NCBI GenBank assembly: GCA_964593465.1
Contig: CAZQJY010000001.1
Location: forward strand, 124,001-188,000
DNA length: 64,000 nucleotides
Reading direction: 5' to 3'
Source of the DNA: Mycosynbacter sp964593465
GTDB lineage: Bacteria; Patescibacteriota; Saccharimonadia; Saccharimonadales; Saccharimonadaceae
Position numbers and translations under genes: made by a program
The notes under the pieces: generated by a model
Databases searched by the model: none
Seen by the model: the letters and a program-made list of their open reading frames with translations, nothing else
Told to the model about the DNA's origin: nothing
Shown: positions 1 to 7,758 of the stretch, piece after piece
How the letters are laid out: each line of letters opens with the position of its first letter
How positions within the stretch are numbered: position 1 is the first letter of the stretch

Positions 1-764
1 ATGATAATTTGTTTGTTGGATTGATGGAGAGTGTTGAAGGTGTGGAAGAACTCCTCCTGAGTTTTCTCTTTACCGGCAATAAATTGCACGTCATCAACAA
101 TCAACACATCGGCATTTCGATATGTATCAGCAACCTTTTTTTTATTGCGGATGGCTTCGGTAAATTCTTTAACAAAAGTATCGGTATTTATATAGACCAC
201 ATTTTGCGAAGAATCCTTGGCTTTAATGGCGTTACCAACAGCCTGCATAAGGTGGGTTTTACCGAGCCCAACACCACCGTATAGAAAGAGAGGGTTGTAT
301 TTTGTACCCGGCTGCTCGGCTACGGCTTGGCATGCAGTATATGCTAGGTCATTACTAGATCCAACAATAAAGTTTTCAAAAGAGTAGCGTGGGTTGAGCT
401 GTGGCGTTGCCGTGCGCCTGTTTCCAGGCACAGTGAGTTGTATAGCATCTTCTAGCGCAGGGGTGGATCTATTGGCCGTAACCTCTCGGTTTACAACAGT
501 ACGTTTACCCTTTGAGTTTACAACATAGTTGATTTTTTGTACGTCTATCCCGTTTTTTTCTAAAGCAGCTTTTACCTGGGAGTTGTACTTTGTCTGAAAT
601 TGACGGATAGCAAAGCTATTCTGTACAGCAATTTCTACGTAGCCGTCATTAGCATCTACAAGTTCTGTAGTTTGAAACCACGTCGCAAAAATAGCTTTCG
701 AAATAGACTTATCTAATTCTATTTCGCCTAATACACTTTGCCATAACGCATGAGTGGTTGCCAT
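1..764 (-). CDS. dnaA: Chromosomal replication initiator protein DnaA (3' end outside window)
   Basis: This is the N-terminal part of DnaA, the AAA+ ATPase that binds DnaA boxes and opens the origin. About 254 residues are visible. They are an N-terminal interaction domain beginning MATTHALWQSVL, a short linker, the entry to the AAA+ core at RYSFENFIVG, a Walker A motif (GGVGLGKTHLMQ) and Walker B (VLIVDDVQFIAGKE). The DNA-binding domain IV lies beyond base 1. The ATG at 764 follows a purine-rich GGGAGAG stretch about 11 nt upstream, a plausible ribosome site. The gene diverges from rpmH across a candidate oriC, a classic origin arrangement. Family assignment is firm. Confidence 0.97.
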   Translation of the reverse strand, partial: MATTHALWQSVLGEIELDKSISKAIFATWFQTTELVDANDGYVEIAVQNSFAIRQFQTKYNSQVKAALEKNGIDVQKINYVVNSKGKRTVVNREVTANRSTPALEDAIQLTVPGNRRTATPQLNPRYSFENFIVGSSNDLAYTACQAVAEQPGTKYNPLFLYGGVGLGKTHLMQAVGNAIKAKDSSQNVVYINTDTFVKEFTEAIRNKKKVADTYRNADVLIVDDVQFIAGKEKTQEEFFHTFNTLHQSNKQII

Positions 765-1063
765 TGTAGCCGTACTCTCCCTATATTGAATTTGTACCTC
801 GATACCTTGTAGTAGGGTTTCGAAGTGTTCTATATAAAAACTATAACGAAGTATATAGTTTTCCACAAGCTATAGGACGATGTAAAAAACTATCCAAAAA
901 AGCTACAATTTATCCACATATCAGCAACAACATTAGTAATACTGTGGATAAACTATACATAAATGAGGATAACTCGATAACTACAGTATGATTTTTACCG
1001 CCCTGCAAGTGCAAACAGGCATCTCTTGAAAAAACAACAAATATAGGGTACTATAGGACAGAT
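765..1063. other. Candidate replication origin (oriC) between dnaA and rpmH
   Basis: A 299-bp AT-rich stretch without a gene lies between divergent dnaA and rpmH. It holds two perfect consensus DnaA boxes in opposite orientation, TTATCCACA at 910-918 and TGTGGATAA at 943-951, and a near-match TTTTCCACA at 859-867. The dnaA and rpmH promoters also lie here. Position and boxes fit a bacterial oriC, but function is inferred; no skew calculation was done. Confidence 0.75.
1026..1054 (+). promoter_or_regulatory. rpmH promoter
   Basis: TTGAAA (1026-1031), a 17-nt spacer and TACTAT (1049-1054) form a good sigma-70 type promoter. The rpmH ATG at 1064 begins only 9 nt after the -10 box, so the transcript would have almost no leader. 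Confidence 0.7.
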
Positions 1064-1201
1064 ATGCCAAAGCGAACACACCAACCACATACTCGTCATC
1101 GCGCACGCACGCACGGTTTTCGTGCTCGTGTTTCGACCAAAGCTGGTCGTGCGGTGATTAAGCGCCGCCGAATTAAAGGCCGCGCTCGCCTCACTGTCTA
1201 G
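1064..1201 (+). CDS. rpmH: 50S ribosomal protein L34
   Basis: This 45-aa, highly basic protein is ribosomal protein L34 of the large subunit. The conserved core is visible as HGFRARVSTKAGRAVIKRRR and the C-terminal KGRARLTV. Its length matches the family (44-46 aa), although the N-terminus MPKRTHQPHTRHR differs from the usual MKRTYQPS. It lies between oriC and rnpA as in most bacteria and is followed by an intrinsic terminator. No Shine-Dalgarno site is visible; the start is close behind a -10 box. Confidence 0.97.
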   Translation: MPKRTHQPHTRHRARTHGFRARVSTKAGRAVIKRRRIKGRARLTV

Positions 1202-1221
1202 TTTGACTTTTGAGGTATTCT

Positions 1222-1261
1222 AAATAACTGTCTCGGGTTTAAGCTTGAGACAGTTATTTTT
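1222..1261 (+). terminator. Intrinsic terminator after rpmH
   Basis: Perfect inverted repeat AAATAACTGTCTC / GAGACAGTTATTT around a 12-nt loop, running into a T tract (1257-1261). It would end the rpmH transcript before the separate rnpA promoter. Confidence 0.85.
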
Positions 1262-1294
1262 AATTGTAGTACGGCTACTAGTACCACAAGGTGG

Positions 1295-1300
1295 TATACT
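1295..1300 (+). promoter_or_regulatory. rnpA -10 box
   Basis: TATACT, preceded by TGG, lies 8 nt upstream of the rnpA ATG at 1309. No convincing -35 element is seen at the usual distance. Its closeness to the ATG argues against the upstream in-frame GTG at 1291 as the start. Confidence 0.6.
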
Positions 1301-1308
1301 TTTTATAT

Positions 1309-1662
1309 ATGTTAGCTCAGAAAAATCGGTTTCATGGTCATGCGAGCCTTAAATATGTGTATCGCAATGGGCTTGTCTCGCGCTCGCGATTTTTTATTGT
1401 AAGAGTAACAGTAAATACCCGTCGAAAAGCACCACGATGCAGTGTGGTGGTAAGTAAAAAGGTTCTAAAAAGTGCGGTAGGACGCAATCGTATTCGACGT
1501 CGTGTGTACCATATCCTCCATGAGCAGCTTGTGACTTTTGATGGTAGTCAAGATGTAGTGGTGGGTGTTTGTCTATCTGAGGTGGCTTTTATGGATCACA
1601 TAGAGCTTAAAAAGCAGCTCACACAACAACTCAAAGAAGTGTCAGCTATCGCTACAAAGTAG
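1309..1662 (+). CDS. rnpA: Ribonuclease P protein component
   Basis: This is the protein subunit of RNase P, which removes 5' leaders from pre-tRNAs with the rnpB RNA (not in this window). At 117 aa it is of normal size. It shows the family pattern: an N-terminal KNRF segment, the central beta strand RFFIVRV, and the RNR signature as SAVGRNRIRRRVYHIL near residues 58-74. The ATG at 1309 is preferred over the in-frame GTG at 1291, because that GTG overlaps the -10 element. It sits between rpmH and yidC as usual. Confidence 0.93.
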   Translation: MLAQKNRFHGHASLKYVYRNGLVSRSRFFIVRVTVNTRRKAPRCSVVVSKKVLKSAVGRNRIRRRVYHILHEQLVTFDGSQDVVVGVCLSEVAFMDHIELKKQLTQQLKEVSAIATK

Positions 1663-1714
1663 CAAAAATGATATAATTAGCTGAGTTACAAGTAAAAAAG
1701 AAGTGTGAGTTTAC

Positions 1715-2746
1715 GTGAATCTAATTGATACTGTTATTATCCAACCTATATTTAACGCGCTAATGTTGATATATGGACTGATCCCTGGTGGTGATTTTGG
1801 GGTGGCCGTTATACTGTTTACGATTTTAGTACGTCTACTTATGTGGCCGCTTGTCAAAAAACAACTCCATCAAGTTAAGCTCATGCGTAAACTTCAGCCA
1901 GAGTTGGTAAAAATCAAGAAAAAAGCCAATGGTAACCGCCAGCAAGAAGGTATGATGCAGCTAGAGCTGTATAAGAAGCACAGTGTTAATCCTTTTCGTA
2001 CAATCGGTATTTTACTAATTCAACTTCCAATTTTTATTGGACTTTTTCATGTGATACGTATTTTTACAGACCATCGTGATGAGTTAGCAAAATTTACCTA
2101 CTCTTTCCTGGAGAACTGGCAGCCGGTTGCAAACCTTATAGCAAACCCAGATACATTCAACCAGATGCTGTTTGGGATTGTTGATCTTACTAAGCACGCA
2201 GTTAATTTTAGTACGGGTGATTTTAGTCCATTTTTGATATTTATAGCGGTAGCGGCAGGTGTTTTGCAGTATGTCTCTACTAAGCAGACTATGCCTCAAC
2301 AAGAGAGTAAAAAAGGCCTCAGGCAGCTCATGGCCGAAGCTGCTGACGGCAAGCAGGTAAGCCAATCCGAAATGAACGGTGTGGTGATGCAAAAGATGGT
2401 TAAATTCATGCCAGTTATGATGGTGTTTATCATGGTGAGCCTACCAGGTGCTCTTGCATTGTATTACGCGGTTTCGACAGCTGTGGCAGTGTTGCAGCAA
2501 CATATTTTACTTAAGCGCGACGAAGAGGAGATGGAAGATATTGCAGATATTGCCGACAAGGCTGTCAAAGATGCTGAGAAACAAGCCAAACGTCGCGAAT
2601 CTAAAGCACAACAGGCGGAAGTAATTGCTACCGACACAAAGCCTCGTAAAAAAGCTGCAAGAGTAAAATCAACCAAAAAGAAGCCAACCCAAAAAGCTAC
2701 TGTGCGTGTTGTTGCAAAGTCAAGCAAGAAAGGGAGGAAGTCATGA
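1715..2746 (+). CDS. yidC: Membrane protein insertase YidC/OxaA
   Basis: YidC inserts and folds membrane proteins, alone or with SecYEG. The 343-aa protein is the short Gram-positive/Oxa1 type without the large periplasmic domain. It has hydrophobic segments at about residues 12-60, 95-120, 170-190 and 230-262. A conserved arginine lies in the first (TILVRLLMWPL), as in the substrate groove. The C-terminal 80 residues are strongly basic and Lys/Ala-rich, as in Oxa1 tails that contact the ribosome. The GTG start at 1715 follows a likely TATAAT box with a short leader. Its stop overlaps the jag start (ATGA). Confidence 0.93.
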   Translation: MNLIDTVIIQPIFNALMLIYGLIPGGDFGVAVILFTILVRLLMWPLVKKQLHQVKLMRKLQPELVKIKKKANGNRQQEGMMQLELYKKHSVNPFRTIGILLIQLPIFIGLFHVIRIFTDHRDELAKFTYSFLENWQPVANLIANPDTFNQMLFGIVDLTKHAVNFSTGDFSPFLIFIAVAAGVLQYVSTKQTMPQQESKKGLRQLMAEAADGKQVSQSEMNGVVMQKMVKFMPVMMVFIMVSLPGALALYYAVSTAVAVLQQHILLKRDEEEMEDIADIADKAVKDAEKQAKRRESKAQQAEVIATDTKPRKKAARVKSTKKKPTQKATVRVVAKSSKKGRKS

Positions 2747-3201
2747 GCCAACAAGAATCAATAGAGCTTGCCAGCAAAACCGTGCAAGACATCATATCCT
2801 TTTTTGAGGTAAATGTAGATATCGAAACCCAGGTCGAGGATGATGTAATTAATATTGCAGTTGGATCGAGTGAACTTAATAGTTTACTGATTGGGCGTAA
2901 CGCTGAGACGCTTCGTAGTTTGCAATCTATCGTTGTAAGCGTACTGCGCAATCAAGATGCTGAAATCCAGCGCGTCAACATCGATATTGCGGACTATAAG
3001 AAGCAACGAGCCGAGAAGCTGGCAGAAAAAGCTCGTAGCTGGATAGAGGAAGTTCGTACCACGGGTGAATCACATGTAGCAAACCTCAACGCAGCTGATA
3101 GGCGTGTAGTGCATCACGTAGCGGCAGAGTATAGCGACATCAAGACATTTTCTGAAGGCGAAGGCCGAGATCGTCGATTGATTATTGCTCGTACCCAGTA
3201 G
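2743..3201 (+). CDS. jag: KH-R3H RNA-binding protein (Jag/KhpB-like)
   Basis: The 152-aa protein has a KH domain (about residues 35-90, with the loop region LLIGRNAETLRSLQ) and a C-terminal R3H domain (about 95-150, RRVVHHVAAEY and RRLIIAR). This is the Jag/KhpB architecture, an RNA-binding protein tied to cell-wall growth in Firmicutes and usually encoded next to yidC. The N-terminal Jag-N domain present in many homologues is missing. Translation is coupled to yidC through a 4-nt ATGA overlap. The 3' end runs 20 nt into the convergent gene. Confidence 0.88.
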   Translation: MSQQESIELASKTVQDIISFFEVNVDIETQVEDDVINIAVGSSELNSLLIGRNAETLRSLQSIVVSVLRNQDAEIQRVNIDIADYKKQRAEKLAEKARSWIEEVRTTGESHVANLNAADRRVVHHVAAEYSDIKTFSEGEGRDRRLIIARTQ

Positions 3202-3653
3202 TCGAGTTCTGTTCTTGTTGAGCTTTGCGTAACTTGGCGTAGGTACTTGCGCCAACGAGCGCAGCGCTTGCAATGGCTGTTGTAAGTGGGCCACCAGGTG
3301 CACGCTCAATAACCTGTTGAGCAGCCTCGTATGTATCCTGAGTGATGCCAGGTTTTACATGTTCAGCGGCGATCCATACGCTGCTACCTATAAAAATGAC
3401 AGCATGGGCAGTGTTTCTAAAAGCATCTACTTTTTCTTGGAATGCACTGCGCCTGGGTGTTTCTATCGAACCCTCTTGATAATTTGATGGTCCATATTCA
3501 TCCTGAGCTGGTTCAAAAGTGTTTTTTGCCACACCATAGGGCTGCATATCAGGGGTACCATCAGAATTCCATATATTAACAGCAGTGGTATTGGGTGTAA
3601 TTTCGGGGATAGGCCGCTATTCTTCGGTATTTGTTTTTAGAGTTTCTACCATG
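3182..3653 (-). pseudogene. Small membrane protein gene with an apparent frameshift near its start
   Basis: No family is recognised. A strong promoter on the minus strand leads straight into an ATG at 3653, but that frame stops at a TAG (3620-3618) after 11 codons, MVETLKTNTEE. The +1-shifted frame is open from there to 3182 and encodes SGLSPKF and onwards, including the stretch from the internal ATG at 3547. Removing one base near 3620 would give a protein of about 156 aa. It would have a hydrophilic N-terminus, one likely membrane segment (HAVIFIGSSVWIAAEHV), a second apolar stretch (LTTAIASAALVGAS) and a charged tail. It could be a true frameshift, an assembly error, or a gene that starts at 3547 behind a short leader ORF; 3547 has no Shine-Dalgarno site. 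Confidence 0.55.
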
Positions 3654-3659
3654 TATATA

Positions 3660-3688
3660 TTTTAGCATAATTATTATAAAAAGTCAAT
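3660..3688 (-). promoter_or_regulatory. Strong sigma-70 promoter upstream of the small membrane protein
   Basis: On the minus strand TTGACT (3688-3683), a 17-nt spacer ending in TGC and TAAAAT (3665-3660) form a near-consensus extended promoter. The ATG at 3653 begins 6 nt after the -10 box. Confidence 0.8.
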
Positions 3689-3705
3689 ATGCTTCTATAT
3701 ACCTA

Positions 3706-4797
3706 TCAATGTAATGCAATTTTATATTGATCAAGCGTTTCTTTGGCCATAGTGTGCCAAGAGTATTTTTCTCGCTGTTTTTTGCCGTTTGTAATGAGAT
3801 TGGTGCGTAGTTCGTCGTTAATAAGTACATCACTTATAGCCCGTACGATATCATCGACACTGGTGGGTGTGAAATAGTGAGCTGCGTCGCCTAGTACTTC
3901 TGGCATACACGAGGCGTTACTACTTATCACGGGTGCATCGTATTGCATTGCCTCGAGTGGTGGTAGACCAAAACCTTCCATGAGCGAAGGAAACACATAT
4001 GCAGCGCAGTTCTTGTAAAGCCAGTCACGCTGGTCATCTTCGATAAATCCGGTAAAGTGAATGTTTTTATAGCCTTTTTTCTCAAAATACTCTTTAGTTA
4101 TTTGTGCACTTTTATTGACGCGCCCTACAAGGATGAGTCCGAGATCAGGATGATTAGCTAATAGTTTTTGATGTGCATCGCCAAGGCGTTTGATATTTTT
4201 GTAATCACTTTGCTGGCCGACGTAGAGTAGAAATTTTTTATATGGTGTGTCATACGGTGTTACTTTGCCAGCTTGAAGTTTATCGGCTGCTTCGTAGGTG
4301 ACAACTACTTTATCTTCTATACCTTTGTGAAATGCTTCTACCTCGCGTTTAACGGTCCATGTCGGCACGAGTACGCGAGTGCTAGTAGTGAGTGCACGGT
4401 GAAACGCGTATCGTCCTATGAGTTGTTTGATGTGAAATACTAACCAGTTTTTATCTGAGTTGTAGGTATTAAGAAGAGTGAGGTCGTGAAACGTGGTGAT
4501 GTGCGTGCCCTTGTAACGTAGCGGTTGCTGTGGCATACAGAAATGTACCAAGTCTGCATTTAGCTCATTGAGATAACGTAAAAACCGTGTCTGTTCGGCA
4601 AATGAATAATTCTTAAAATCAATAGTTTGTACAGAAAAGTTTGGATTAGTCGGAGTATAAAAATCCCTGTCTTTACTTGGCACCAGGATTGTATAAGTAT
4701 TATCGATATCAATCTGCTCAAGATAGTGGATTAAGCGCTCGACATAACGACCGGTAGAGCTGTTGATGATGCGAGCATCGATAGCGATATGGCTCAT
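3706..4797 (-). CDS. Glycosyltransferase family 4
   Basis: A 363-aa GT-B-fold retaining glycosyltransferase (GT4). The C-terminal half carries the nucleotide-sugar site: LLYVGQQSDYKNIKRL, then PSLMEGFGLPPLEAMQ (about residues 270-285) with the E-x7-E pattern. The N-terminal half has the acceptor-domain pattern TTFHDLTLL. The sugar cannot be read from sequence. It is the last gene of a minus-strand run and its ATG overlaps the sucD stop by 4 nt, so it is probably co-transcribed with sucCD. It likely acts in cytoplasmic assembly of a surface glycan. Confidence 0.9.
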   Translation of the reverse strand: MSHIAIDARIINSSTGRYVERLIHYLEQIDIDNTYTILVPSKDRDFYTPTNPNFSVQTIDFKNYSFAEQTRFLRYLNELNADLVHFCMPQQPLRYKGTHITTFHDLTLLNTYNSDKNWLVFHIKQLIGRYAFHRALTTSTRVLVPTWTVKREVEAFHKGIEDKVVVTYEAADKLQAGKVTPYDTPYKKFLLYVGQQSDYKNIKRLGDAHQKLLANHPDLGLILVGRVNKSAQITKEYFEKKGYKNIHFTGFIEDDQRDWLYKNCAAYVFPSLMEGFGLPPLEAMQYDAPVISSNASCMPEVLGDAAHYFTPTSVDDIVRAISDVLINDELRTNLITNGKKQREKYSWHTMAKETLDQYKIALH

Positions 4798-5669
4798 GAA
4801 GATTGCCTCAGTAATTTTTGTAAGGCCGGGGTGATGTTCGTTACGCTATCGCACATAGTTACTCCAGCTTCTTGTAGCTTGGTAGTTTTGTAGCCTGCAG
4901 ATTCCTGTTTACTTCCAAGAATAGCGCCAGCGTGACCAAGTTGTATACCTGCTGGTGCAGCGTGACCTGCAACATAACCAACGATAGGTTTGGTGATATG
5001 CGTTGCGATATAGTCTGCGGCTTTGTTTTCACTCTGACCGCCTATTTCACCAATCATCACGATAGCATCGACAGTTTCATCTGATTGGAATTTTTTGAGA
5101 CAATCGACAAAGTCTAGCCCCTTAATCTGATCGCCACCAATTCCTACTACGTAGCGCTCGCCAAGCCCTACTGTGGAAAGTGCTGCTACAACCTCGTAAG
5201 TGAGCGTACCACTGCGACTCACGACGCCGATTCGACCCGGTGTGAGGATTTGATTTGGGATAATACCAAGCTTGGATTCACCTGGCGTGGCGATACCGGG
5301 GCAGTTGGGGCCAATGAGTATTGAATTACTCTTGGCTAGTTTTAGCTGCACTGCGAGCATGTCATGGACAGGAATACCTTCGGTGATACATACGATCAGT
5401 GGTACTTTGGCATCAATCGCTTCAAACAATGCACCGCGAGCATGAGCAGCAGGGACAAATATGACACTAGCATCTACCTTATGTTCTTTTTGTATGTCAT
5501 GGATGGATTTATAGACAGGCACACCGTCAACTATTTGACCTGCCTTGTTTGGGGAAGTGCCGGCTACAATATTTGTACCGTAGGCGCGCATAGCTTGAGC
5601 GTGAAATGAGCCGTGTGAGCCAGTAATACCTTGTACTATCACGTTTTTTGGCGTGAATATGTTAGTCAT
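4794..5669 (-). CDS. sucD: Succinyl-CoA synthetase alpha subunit
   Basis: This is the CoA-binding, phosphohistidine subunit of succinyl-CoA synthetase, which couples acyl-CoA cleavage to NDP phosphorylation. The 291 aa match the family length. Visible features are the Rossmann start VIVQGITGSHGSFHA, the CoA-site region SRSGTLTYEVV, the ligase segment GEIGGQSENKAA, and the catalytic histidine H246 in QLGHAGAILG. It overlaps sucC by 8 nt and the downstream GT4 by 4 nt, so translation is probably coupled. Its place between glycosyltransferases, without other TCA genes, is unusual. Another acid substrate is possible. Confidence 0.93.
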   Translation of the reverse strand: MTNIFTPKNVIVQGITGSHGSFHAQAMRAYGTNIVAGTSPNKAGQIVDGVPVYKSIHDIQKEHKVDASVIFVPAAHARGALFEAIDAKVPLIVCITEGIPVHDMLAVQLKLAKSNSILIGPNCPGIATPGESKLGIIPNQILTPGRIGVVSRSGTLTYEVVAALSTVGLGERYVVGIGGDQIKGLDFVDCLKKFQSDETVDAIVMIGEIGGQSENKAADYIATHITKPIVGYVAGHAAPAGIQLGHAGAILGSKQESAGYKTTKLQEAGVTMCDSVTNITPALQKLLRQSS

Positions 5670-6732
5670 TTAACTTTCCTATACTTGAGATTGCGGATGT
5701 TAGTGAGGAGTGAAGTGTAAGATCGCTTTTGGTTAATATTTCACGTGCCTCATGGATATTAGTACCCTCTAGACGAATGTAGAGCGTAGGGAGAGTGTCA
5801 ATTTCATCGCGCGCAGCAAGAATGGCACGTGCTACTTCGTCGCAGCGAGTAATGCCAGCAAAGATATTGATAACGATGGCTTGGAGTTTAGGGTAGTCCA
5901 TAAGCTTACGAAACGATGCTAATACCGACTCTTTGTTGGCACCACCACCTACGTCGAGGAAGTTGGCGGGTTCGTAGCCTGCGGCTTGCACCGCATCAAC
6001 CGTCGCCATGGCAAGGCCTGCGCCATTAGCTATGGTTGCGACAGTGCCGTGACGATTTAGCTCTACAAAATTAGCACTGGCGGGCTTGTCGTAAAAATCC
6101 CAATCGGCGTGGCGAAATGCAGCGGCGTTATCGAGCTCCATCTTGCAGTCCGCTGCTACGGGTTTGTTGTCTGTTGTGATGACGAGCGGGTTGATTTCGA
6201 GTAGTAGCGCGTCGTTGGCGTGCATGCAATCAAGTAGATTTTTTAGTAGTTCGCTTAGTGCAAATTCTTGATTTTCAAGCTCCAGGTATTCGGCTAGTGC
6301 AAGGGCGGTTGTCTCGATGGTAGCGGCACTGAGTATCTCACGGAAGAAAGCCTCGATAGGCTGCGACTCAATATCAACACCGCCATCTTTGTGTGCCAGA
6401 AGGACGATCGCCTGTTCGTCACGATTAATGGTGAGATTGAGATATATTTCTCGGTCGATATCTACCAACTCTTCGACCAACACGCTGACTGCTTTGTAGC
6501 CCTCTATATCCGCGGCGAAAACCGTAGGAAGCGTTTGCTTAAGTTCGGCCTGTGTTTTTACGATTTGTATACCACCGTATTTATTACGTCGTCCAGTGAG
6601 TACTTGGGACTTGAGAACGGCGGGAAGATTTGATAAAAAACCACTAGTAGGATCAGTAATTAGTTGAGATTCTGGCACCGCGACGCCAGAAGATGCGAGC
6701 AGGGATTTTGCTTCATATTCAAGGAGTTTCAT
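5662..6732 (-). CDS. sucC: Succinyl-CoA synthetase beta subunit
   Basis: The ATP-grasp (nucleotide-binding) subunit of the SucCD ligase. It begins MKLLEYEAKSLLASSGV as is typical. It carries the ATP-grasp core (about residues 30-210, including QVLTGRRNKYGGI and LLEINPLVI) and the C-terminal ligase domain with FLDVGGGAN and INIFAGITRCDEVA. At 356 aa it is about 30 residues shorter than the E. coli protein, with compaction inside the ATP-grasp part. A TGGTATACT extended -10 box (6746-6741 on the minus strand) ends 8 nt before the ATG, so this gene probably starts its own leaderless transcript for sucC-sucD-GT4. Confidence 0.92.
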   Translation of the reverse strand: MKLLEYEAKSLLASSGVAVPESQLITDPTSGFLSNLPAVLKSQVLTGRRNKYGGIQIVKTQAELKQTLPTVFAADIEGYKAVSVLVEELVDIDREIYLNLTINRDEQAIVLLAHKDGGVDIESQPIEAFFREILSAATIETTALALAEYLELENQEFALSELLKNLLDCMHANDALLLEINPLVITTDNKPVAADCKMELDNAAAFRHADWDFYDKPASANFVELNRHGTVATIANGAGLAMATVDAVQAAGYEPANFLDVGGGANKESVLASFRKLMDYPKLQAIVINIFAGITRCDEVARAILAARDEIDTLPTLYIRLEGTNIHEAREILTKSDLTLHSSLTSAISSIGKLND

Positions 6733-6750
6733 CTCTTACTAGTATACCAC

Positions 6751-7758
6751 TTACTTACCGGTGAAGAATCTGCGAAACTTACGTAGACCAGTTTGGTCTG
6801 GCGGCAGATCGAGCCATAGGATGGATTTTATATAGTCTGCTGAGACTTTTCTGTTACGTTGTATTTTGATACGAGCCGGGACTGCATGGAACCAAAATAA
6901 GTACACACTCATAAGCAAACCCTTGACCGCAGGTGTGTATCGCTTTTTTTTGATTGCGTGTCCAAATATAAGCCAGTAGGCAAGCAGAAAGCGAAAACCG
7001 ATAGGGAATAGTAGTCTAGAAGGGGTATTTTTTGCAAAAAGTAGCGGGAGATTTTTGAACGTATGGTAGATGGGTAGGTCGGGTAGACTCGAACTGGAGG
7101 CTCCACGTTTATGATAGATAATGGCTTTGTCTGTAAAATATGCCTTGTATCCATGAAGCTGTGCTCGAAAGCTCAGGTCTACATCTTCGTAGTACATGAA
7201 AAATGTTTCATCGAATAGTCCTACTTGCTGAAAAACCTCCGTATTGTAGAGTGTGCCTGCGCCACTGCCGCCAAAGACAAAACCACTTTTTGATGCATAC
7301 TTAGTGAGTTTATCGCGATCTCTCGGAAAGGGAAGTCCCCATGTGGAGTACCAATCACCAGTACTATCGATTGTCTTGCGGTCACTATGGAGTACGAGAC
7401 TTGTAGTGATACTACTAGCATATTCTTTACTAGCTGTCACAAGTTCTGTGAGCCATTTCGGGTGGGCGACAGCGTCGTTATTGATGAGTGCTACATAATC
7501 AAAGCCGTACAGTAACGCGTTGCGTATACCAGTATTAACGCCGCCAGCAAAGCCAATGTTTTTTTGGTTATGAATTATATGTATGCTATCCGATTTTATA
7601 GAATCGAGCAATACACGTGTACTTGGCTCGGATGACGCATTATCTACAACAAAAATCTCAAAATTTGTGTAACTTTGGCGTGTAAGTGACTCAACACAAG
7701 CAAGTGTGTCCGAGATTCCATTCCAATTTAGTACGATAACAGCAACTTTTTTAGTCAT
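6751..7758 (-). CDS. Glycosyltransferase family 2 (rhamnosyltransferase-like)
   Basis: A 335-aa GT-A inverting glycosyltransferase. The N-terminus KKVAVIVLNWNG, the nucleotide-sugar region FVVDNASS, a metal-site-like NNDA (in YVALINNDAVAHP) and a later MYYEDVDLSFRA (acid-base region) are standard for the GT2 proteins that include dTDP-rhamnosyltransferases. The C-terminal 100 residues contain one or two apolar segments that may associate with the membrane. The ATG at 7758 (MTKKVAV) overlaps the end of the 844-aa gene by 8 nt and is preferred over an upstream in-frame ATG at 7797. The sugar substrate is not known. Confidence 0.9.
   Translation of the reverse strand: MTKKVAVIVLNWNGISDTLACVESLTRQSYTNFEIFVVDNASSEPSTRVLLDSIKSDSIHIIHNQKNIGFAGGVNTGIRNALLYGFDYVALINNDAVAHPKWLTELVTASKEYASSITTSLVLHSDRKTIDSTGDWYSTWGLPFPRDRDKLTKYASKSGFVFGGSGAGTLYNTEVFQQVGLFDETFFMYYEDVDLSFRAQLHGYKAYFTDKAIIYHKRGASSSSLPDLPIYHTFKNLPLLFAKNTPSRLLFPIGFRFLLAYWLIFGHAIKKKRYTPAVKGLLMSVYLFWFHAVPARIKIQRNRKVSADYIKSILWLDLPPDQTGLRKFRRFFTGK

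Noticed and set aside
9..284. 91-aa plus-strand ORF at the window start
   Set aside because: It lies antisense to the well-conserved DnaA AAA+ region and has no family likeness; it is a shadow ORF.
3618..3653. Stop-codon readthrough (TAG) in the small membrane protein gene
   Set aside because: The downstream coding sequence is in a different frame, so reading through the TAG would not produce it; a one-base shift is needed.
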